From: Lentisphaerota bacterium | GTDB lineage: Bacteria > Verrucomicrobiota > Kiritimatiellia > RFP12 > UBA3636 | Assembly (NCBI GenBank): GCA_022837245.1 | Contig: JALHHX010000021.1 | Span: 1-20,875 of the forward strand | Length of the DNA stretch: 20,875 nucleotides | Direction: 5' to 3' | In this document: piece after piece, positions 16,607 to 20,875 of the stretch | How positions within the stretch are numbered: position 1 is the first letter of the stretch | Layout: each line of letters begins with the position of its first letter | The notes under the pieces: generated by a model | The model's database searches: none | Told to the model about the DNA's origin: nothing | What the model saw: the letters and a program-made list of their open reading frames with translations, nothing else | Translations under genes and position numbers: made by a program

Positions 16607-18259
16607 ATGATTAATTTTTCACGATATTCAAAGACGCTGAAGACAGCTTGGCTGGTTGCGATATGTTTTGCAGTGAATGCACCAAGCGCCTTCGCTCAGC
16701 AGGAGTGGAGCTGGCGTTTCTCGGCCGAGCAGTACGCCAAGCTTACCATACCTCAGCGCACGACTTATGAGCGTTGCGTCAAGCTCCACGAGATGGCGGA
16801 CCGCGCGACCAAGGAAAACAGGGAGCAGGACGCCGCCTCGGCGTACCGCGCCGCGTCTGGCGAATGGAAACTGTTCGCGCGCGAATTTTTCGACGCGCCC
16901 GAGTTCGCGCTCGCCCACGCGGCCTTCATGGAAGGATATGAGTTGCATCTGGCCAAGGACCGCAACTCGGCGGTGAGGATATATACCGAGGTCCTTACGC
17001 TCTATCCGGAGTCCCCGCTTGCGATCATCCAGTCGCTCTACTGGCGAGCCGAGGCGCATCGTCAGAATGGCGACCGCAACAAGGCGTTGACCGACTGGCA
17101 GCAGATCGAGGAAATGCCTGAGTCGGTCGGCAACCCGCTGGGGCTCCTCACGCTCCAACGGCTTGCCGGCGACGCATGGGAGCGCATGAAGTGGGAGGAG
17201 GCAGCAGCCCGTTGGGAGGCGCTTGTGCGCGACCATCCCGGAGGCTCGCGGGACGTCCGTGCGGAGGCGGCGCGCAACCTGATGATGCTGCGCGGCGCAC
17301 AGGGGCGTTGGCAGGCGCTGGATTCAGTTGTGGAGCAGATGCGCGGCGATGCCAAGGGCAGGACCGACTACATCAACGAATTCATGTGGAACACCTGGCA
17401 CCACTGGTACAGATGGGTTACGGACGACTATCTTACCCGCGCGTTCCCCAAGGAGGACGGAAAGCAGATCGATGGCCGGCTGAGGAAATTCCGGGAAGGG
17501 CTCGTGGACTGGTACGAAAAGCACGGCACCCTGTATGCGGAGGCCGACAAGGCGTGGGATTTCGACCTCACCACGTTCTACTACCGCCGCATGCTCAACC
17601 CGGACAAGGCTTCCGAGCTCGCGCTGGCGCTCGTCACCAAGCTCCGCTCGGATAACCTCACGCCCGCGGAAAAGGACAGCCGTGCGCGCCGCCTCATAAA
17701 CAACCTTGTGGAGGCAAGCATGGCGGTTGAGGCGAGGACATTGCTCGACCTTATAGAGGGAGTGCCGCAGAGGCTGTCGGTGGCGTATAGTCTAGAAGAG
17801 CGTACGGGGCATTACGAAGAGGCAGAGAAAGTTCTCGACCAGATGGAAATGCAGCCCGATCCCGATTATGTGAAAAACGCCAAGCGCATGCGCGCCTACC
17901 TGTACAAAGACCGTATGAACAAGTGCAAGGAGGCTATTCCCCTCTTTATGGAGGCGGTCGATCCACCGACATCGCTCTGGGCAATCCAGGAATGCCACAG
18001 GCGCATTGGGGAAAAAGACAAAGCGCAACAGACACTCACGGAAATCGCGAGCATTTTCCCCGCCGAGGCGTCGCGCGCCATGTATCAGAAGGCAGAGTAC
18101 TTCAAGGCAGATAACGACAAGGCCAACGCCATCGCCCATTACAGGCGCATACTTTCGCACCCCGACTGGAAAAAGTCGGGCCAGGCGTCGCAGTCGCACC
18201 AGCGGCTGGAGGAGCTCGGCATCGAGACGGGCGGCGGCGTAATCCACAACGTCAATTGA
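16607..18259 (+). CDS. Exported TPR-repeat protein
   Basis: This 550-residue protein has a clear signal peptide: basic start, hydrophobic core AWLVAICFAV, and a likely cut after AFA at residue 30. The mature part is almost entirely helical with TPR-like units, for example residues about 118-160 (AVRIYTEVLTLYPESPLAII followed by a WRAEAHRQNGDRNKAL helix pair) and again near the C-terminus (YQKAEYFKADNDKANAIAHY). No catalytic motif was recognised. It is probably a periplasmic scaffold or adaptor. GGAG at 16598-16601 sits 5 bases before the ATG. It follows the giant gene by 55 bp with no U-tract terminator between, so cotranscription is likely. I cannot name the family beyond TPR. Confidence 0.87.
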   Translation: MINFSRYSKTLKTAWLVAICFAVNAPSAFAQQEWSWRFSAEQYAKLTIPQRTTYERCVKLHEMADRATKENREQDAASAYRAASGEWKLFAREFFDAPEFALAHAAFMEGYELHLAKDRNSAVRIYTEVLTLYPESPLAIIQSLYWRAEAHRQNGDRNKALTDWQQIEEMPESVGNPLGLLTLQRLAGDAWERMKWEEAAARWEALVRDHPGGSRDVRAEAARNLMMLRGAQGRWQALDSVVEQMRGDAKGRTDYINEFMWNTWHHWYRWVTDDYLTRAFPKEDGKQIDGRLRKFREGLVDWYEKHGTLYAEADKAWDFDLTTFYYRRMLNPDKASELALALVTKLRSDNLTPAEKDSRARRLINNLVEASMAVEARTLLDLIEGVPQRLSVAYSLEERTGHYEEAEKVLDQMEMQPDPDYVKNAKRMRAYLYKDRMNKCKEAIPLFMEAVDPPTSLWAIQECHRRIGEKDKAQQTLTEIASIFPAEASRAMYQKAEYFKADNDKANAIAHYRRILSHPDWKKSGQASQSHQRLEELGIETGGGVIHNVN

Positions 18260-18283
18260 CACTTTCCGAAAAAAACTTATCAT
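18256..18283 (+). promoter_or_regulatory. Putative internal promoter ahead of the TPR/beta-module gene
   Basis: A perfect TTGACA (18256-18261) overlaps the stop codon of the preceding TPR gene. After 16 bp comes TATCAT (18278-18283, 5 of 6 matches to TATAAT). The predicted start is near 18290. This would let the third gene and the ExbB-type gene be expressed apart from the giant gene. Confidence 0.5.
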
Positions 18284-18310
18284 ATCACATACATGAGAAC
18301 GAGAGAAAAC

Positions 18311-20533
18311 ATGGGCTATTTCATGAAAACTAGCGGACTGTTTACGGCTGCGGCGCTATGTGCGGTGGCGGTGTTCGCGCTCCAGGCGTCCGCCCAGGAG
18401 GCTGTTGGAGAGGCGGCGGGTGAAGAGGCCTCCGCCACGCCGCGTCAGCTTGAGGCGCGCGCCACTCGCATGGTGCTCAACGCGACCGACTTGATAGAAT
18501 CGGGGGAGGAAGCCCGCGGCGTCGGCATGCTAGAAGCCGTGCCCCGCATGTTCCCGGAAACGCAGGCGCGTTTCAAGGCGTACCTTGAGCTTGGCAAGTA
18601 TAAACTTAAAAACGGGCAGCCCGAGGAAGCGCTCGGAGTGCTGCGCCTGATAAAAGACGCGGAGGACGAGGAGATGCGGGCTGAGTCCCTGCTACGCCAG
18701 GCAGAGGCGAACAGGAGCCTGAAACGCGCTGGCGAAGCAGTCACGTTGCTCCGCCGCCTCACTGAAGATTTCCCCGGCAGCCCGTTTGCGAACGACGCCT
18801 ACTACCAGATCGGGCTGATCCATTTTGAAGGCAGACGCTGGGCGCGCGCCATCGAGACGTTCGGGATGGTCGGAACGGCTGTGCCGCCCGACGAAGGGGG
18901 CGGGGATGACGCGGTTGTCTTCGCGGAAGCAGGGCAAAGGCTTTTCGTGCATGTGTCGGACAGGGATCTCTCGGTGCTATCTCAGATCGGCGAGAACTTG
19001 AAAGTCAAAGTCACGGCGATATCCGGCGATAGCGAGATAATCAACATAGAAGTCTACGGCAGGGAGGGGGGCGACGGCCTGGCATCGATCGAGACCGTCG
19101 CTGAACCCACCCAGCCCAACGACGGAAAGCTCACCGTGCAGGGCGGCGATGAAATCACGGTGGAATACATCGACAAGACGAACTCCAAGGGAGGCGTCAA
19201 CGTGCCGGTGAACGCGAAAGTGCGCGTCGTTTCGAGCGGCGTCGTGGGCTTCATGGACGGCGCTTACAAGCAGCGCGTGCACGGCGTGTTCGTCGGCCAG
19301 CCGGCATTCCTCCGCCTCCGCGATCTTGATCTGGACACGTCGCCGGGGCCAGACGTGGTGACGCTTAAGGTGACAGCCAGCTACGTAAAGCCCAAGCCCA
19401 CGCAGGAGGAAATAGCCCTGGGAGCCGAGGCGCCGCTTACCGATGACGACGAGATCATCGAACGCGGCAGCATTGACGTGCGAATGGTGGAGACTGCGCC
19501 GCGCTCAGGCGTGTTCCTAGGCCGTTTCACGCCTGTCCTGGCGGACACTAACAACCCAGTTCAGGTGGCGTCGGACATGATCCTTGTCGGGGCGGAGGAC
19601 AAGCTTAGTGTCAAATACACTGATGCGCGCCATTTGGGCGGTACGATGCCGATCGATAGGGAGGCAACGGCGGTGGTGCTCGTGGGAGGCAGCACGGAGC
19701 CGCAGAGCATTGTAGCATCGTCGAGCGACCCGGATGTGCAGTCCCGCAAGCTCCTGCTCGAGGCTCAGCTGCTCAGCAAATGGGGTGCTATATTCAAGGA
19801 AGTCGGGTTGAACAGCCATGCGGCGTCCAAGTCCGAGGAGGGTCTTGACAAGGTGGCCGAAATAATGCGCATAGCATCACAGAACAGTCTTTCGCGCACA
19901 GTGGTCGAACAGACCTACGTGGTGAAATGGGATCTGCAGCTGTTGCAGGACCAGCTGGGCGCGGCAATCAGCACTTGCAACGCCCTCGTCAAGCTATATC
20001 CTGATACAGTCTACGCTGATCTCGCGCTCATGCGCATCGCGGACGCGAAGGTGGTGTCCAACGAGCAGAGGGACATACAGGAGGGCATCAGCATATACGG
20101 ATCCGTGATAAACCTCCCGACATCTAGCCGCAAGGCGGAGGCGCAGTTCCGCATCGGCCTCGCGCTTGAGAAAACCGCAAAGATGGCCAATGCCGCCAAT
20201 CCTAACTACGCACAGGCTGTGGCGGCGTTCAGGCGTTGCACCGAGGCGTATCCTGATTCCTCGTACGCAGGCGAATCGTTCAAGCGCATAATCAACTACC
20301 ATATAGGCATGAAGGACTACGCGCGCGCTCTCGAGACGCTAGATCACGTTTTCCGCGACTACGCCGACTCTCCGTGGCTCGACGAGATGCTCGTGCAATG
20401 GGGCATCGTGCTCTTCCGCCAAGGGGATCGTGCCGGCGCCGCCGAGAAGTTCAGCCGAGTGCTGGAGGAATACCCGGGTGGGTCTGCCGCGCCGACGGCA
20501 AAGGCCCTTCTGGGCAGGGTCGGCGGCATGTAA
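18311..20533 (+). CDS. Exported TPR - beta module - TPR protein
   Basis: The product is about 740 residues. A signal peptide (KTSGLFTAAALCAVAVFAL, likely cut after ASA near residue 28) is followed by TPR-like repeats to about residue 185. A central beta region (about 190-460) carries two acidic loops (DRDLS at D217, DLDLD at D338) and the motif ETAPRSGVFLGRF at E394. More TPRs run to the end. The beta module is the same type as in the giant protein, so this looks like a short version of it. Start choice: ATG 18293 comes only about 3 bases after the predicted transcript start; ATG 18311 has GAGAG 5 bases upstream and is preferred; ATG 18323 also fits the signal peptide. It sits between the TPR gene and the ExbB-type gene, spaced 58 bp from the latter. 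The role is unknown; a periplasmic adaptor is inferred. Confidence 0.87.
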   Translation: MGYFMKTSGLFTAAALCAVAVFALQASAQEAVGEAAGEEASATPRQLEARATRMVLNATDLIESGEEARGVGMLEAVPRMFPETQARFKAYLELGKYKLKNGQPEEALGVLRLIKDAEDEEMRAESLLRQAEANRSLKRAGEAVTLLRRLTEDFPGSPFANDAYYQIGLIHFEGRRWARAIETFGMVGTAVPPDEGGGDDAVVFAEAGQRLFVHVSDRDLSVLSQIGENLKVKVTAISGDSEIINIEVYGREGGDGLASIETVAEPTQPNDGKLTVQGGDEITVEYIDKTNSKGGVNVPVNAKVRVVSSGVVGFMDGAYKQRVHGVFVGQPAFLRLRDLDLDTSPGPDVVTLKVTASYVKPKPTQEEIALGAEAPLTDDDEIIERGSIDVRMVETAPRSGVFLGRFTPVLADTNNPVQVASDMILVGAEDKLSVKYTDARHLGGTMPIDREATAVVLVGGSTEPQSIVASSSDPDVQSRKLLLEAQLLSKWGAIFKEVGLNSHAASKSEEGLDKVAEIMRIASQNSLSRTVVEQTYVVKWDLQLLQDQLGAAISTCNALVKLYPDTVYADLALMRIADAKVVSNEQRDIQEGISIYGSVINLPTSSRKAEAQFRIGLALEKTAKMANAANPNYAQAVAAFRRCTEAYPDSSYAGESFKRIINYHIGMKDYARALETLDHVFRDYADSPWLDEMLVQWGIVLFRQGDRAGAAEKFSRVLEEYPGGSAAPTAKALLGRVGGM

Positions 20534-20554
20534 TGGCGGGAAATTGCGATAACG

Positions 20555-20568
20555 TTTAAAATTTTAAA
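20555..20568. repeat. Perfect AT-only palindrome in the gap before the ExbB-type gene
   Basis: TTTAAAATTTTAAA is a perfect 14-bp inverted repeat with no GC pairs, in the 58-bp gap between the TPR/beta-module gene and the ExbB-type gene. It could be an operator or an AT-rich promoter part. It is not a rho-independent terminator, as it has no GC stem. Confidence 0.4.
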
Positions 20569-20591
20569 TCTACGGACAAAGGAGAAAAACA

Positions 20592-20875
20592 ATGCTAGGC
20601 ATATTGATGGATGGCGGCTGGCTCATGCTTCCGCTTGTGTTGTGTTCAATCGCCGTCGTGGCGATAATAATAGACAGGACGCGCGCATTCCGCGCGGCCG
20701 GAACCGATCACGAACAGCTTAGAAAGACTATGGCGAACAAGCTGGCCGAGGGCGACGTTGAAGGTGCCATAGGCATCGTAAGCAATGCGAGCGGTCCAGT
20801 AGCCGCGACTTTTCTAACCGGGTTGCGCAGCTGCATCCGTATGAAGGAAAAAGGGAAGCGGCCGGATGAAATTCA
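20592..20875 (+). CDS. MotA/TolQ/ExbB proton-channel family protein (3' end cut by window edge)
   Basis: Ninety-four codons are visible. The N-terminus MLGILMDGGWLMLPLVLCSI runs into a hydrophobic helix to about residue 26 (AVVAIIID), followed by a basic RTRAFRA stretch. This is the typical first membrane segment of ExbB/TolQ proteins. The following cytoplasmic part contains LAEGDVEGAIGIVSNASGPVAATFLTGL, the usual small-helix repeat and G-P-V-A motif of the family. In known systems such proteins form a pentameric proton channel with an ExbD/TolR dimer and drive envelope work. AAAGGAG at 20578-20584 lies 7 bases before the ATG. Whether it is ExbB or TolQ cannot be told from this part, so no symbol is given. 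An ExbD/TolR-type gene is expected just beyond the edge. Confidence 0.88.
   Translation, partial: MLGILMDGGWLMLPLVLCSIAVVAIIIDRTRAFRAAGTDHEQLRKTMANKLAEGDVEGAIGIVSNASGPVAATFLTGLRSCIRMKEKGKRPDEI

Overview
The window looks like chromosome of a Gram-negative bacterium, most likely from the PVC superphylum (Verrucomicrobiota / Kiritimatiellota / Lentisphaerota type). This is inferred from four things. There is a V/A-type ATPase operon in the order E, DUF2764, A. There is an ADP-heptose:LPS-heptosyltransferase-like GT9 enzyme, so an LPS outer membrane is likely. The glycogen branching enzyme resembles the eukaryote/Bacteroides type. There are very large secreted TPR/PA14 proteins. Coding DNA is GC-rich and the few intergenic stretches are AT-richer. 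No tRNA, rRNA, CRISPR array, insertion sequence or phage gene was seen.

Layout. 1-2767 (minus): start of a V-type ATPase operon, subunit E, then a DUF2764 subunit, then catalytic subunit A running off the left edge. 2768-2951: divergent promoter region. 2952-5191 (plus): a GT9 heptosyltransferase overlapping by GTGA with a HI0933/YhiN-type flavoprotein. 5165-8076 (minus): an orphan zinc/manganese-type ABC ATPase followed 17 bp later by a branching enzyme, whose 3' end overlaps the flavoprotein tail. 8077-8385: intergenic, with promoters facing both ways.

8386 to the right edge (plus) is the most interesting part: a four-gene cluster for the cell envelope. It encodes a 2721-residue exported protein (helical repeats, beta modules, PA14 region, beta modules, TPRs), a 550-residue exported TPR protein, a roughly 740-residue exported protein with a TPR - beta module - TPR layout, and the start of a MotA/TolQ/ExbB proton-channel protein. 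The first and third proteins share an aspartate-rich beta module (D-x-D-x-D loop, then E-T-x-P-x-S-G-x-F). I propose that the three exported proteins form a periplasmic or surface assembly coupled to the ExbB-type motor. That is an inference from gene order and shared domains. I know of no named system with this exact composition.

Regulation visible in the sequence: a consensus-like promoter before the giant gene, a second one overlapping the stop codon ahead of the third gene, a possibly leaderless start for the ABC ATPase, and an identical 10-mer (TTACAGGTTT) placed exactly 5 bp upstream of the -10 box of two separate promoters (waaC-like gene and giant gene).
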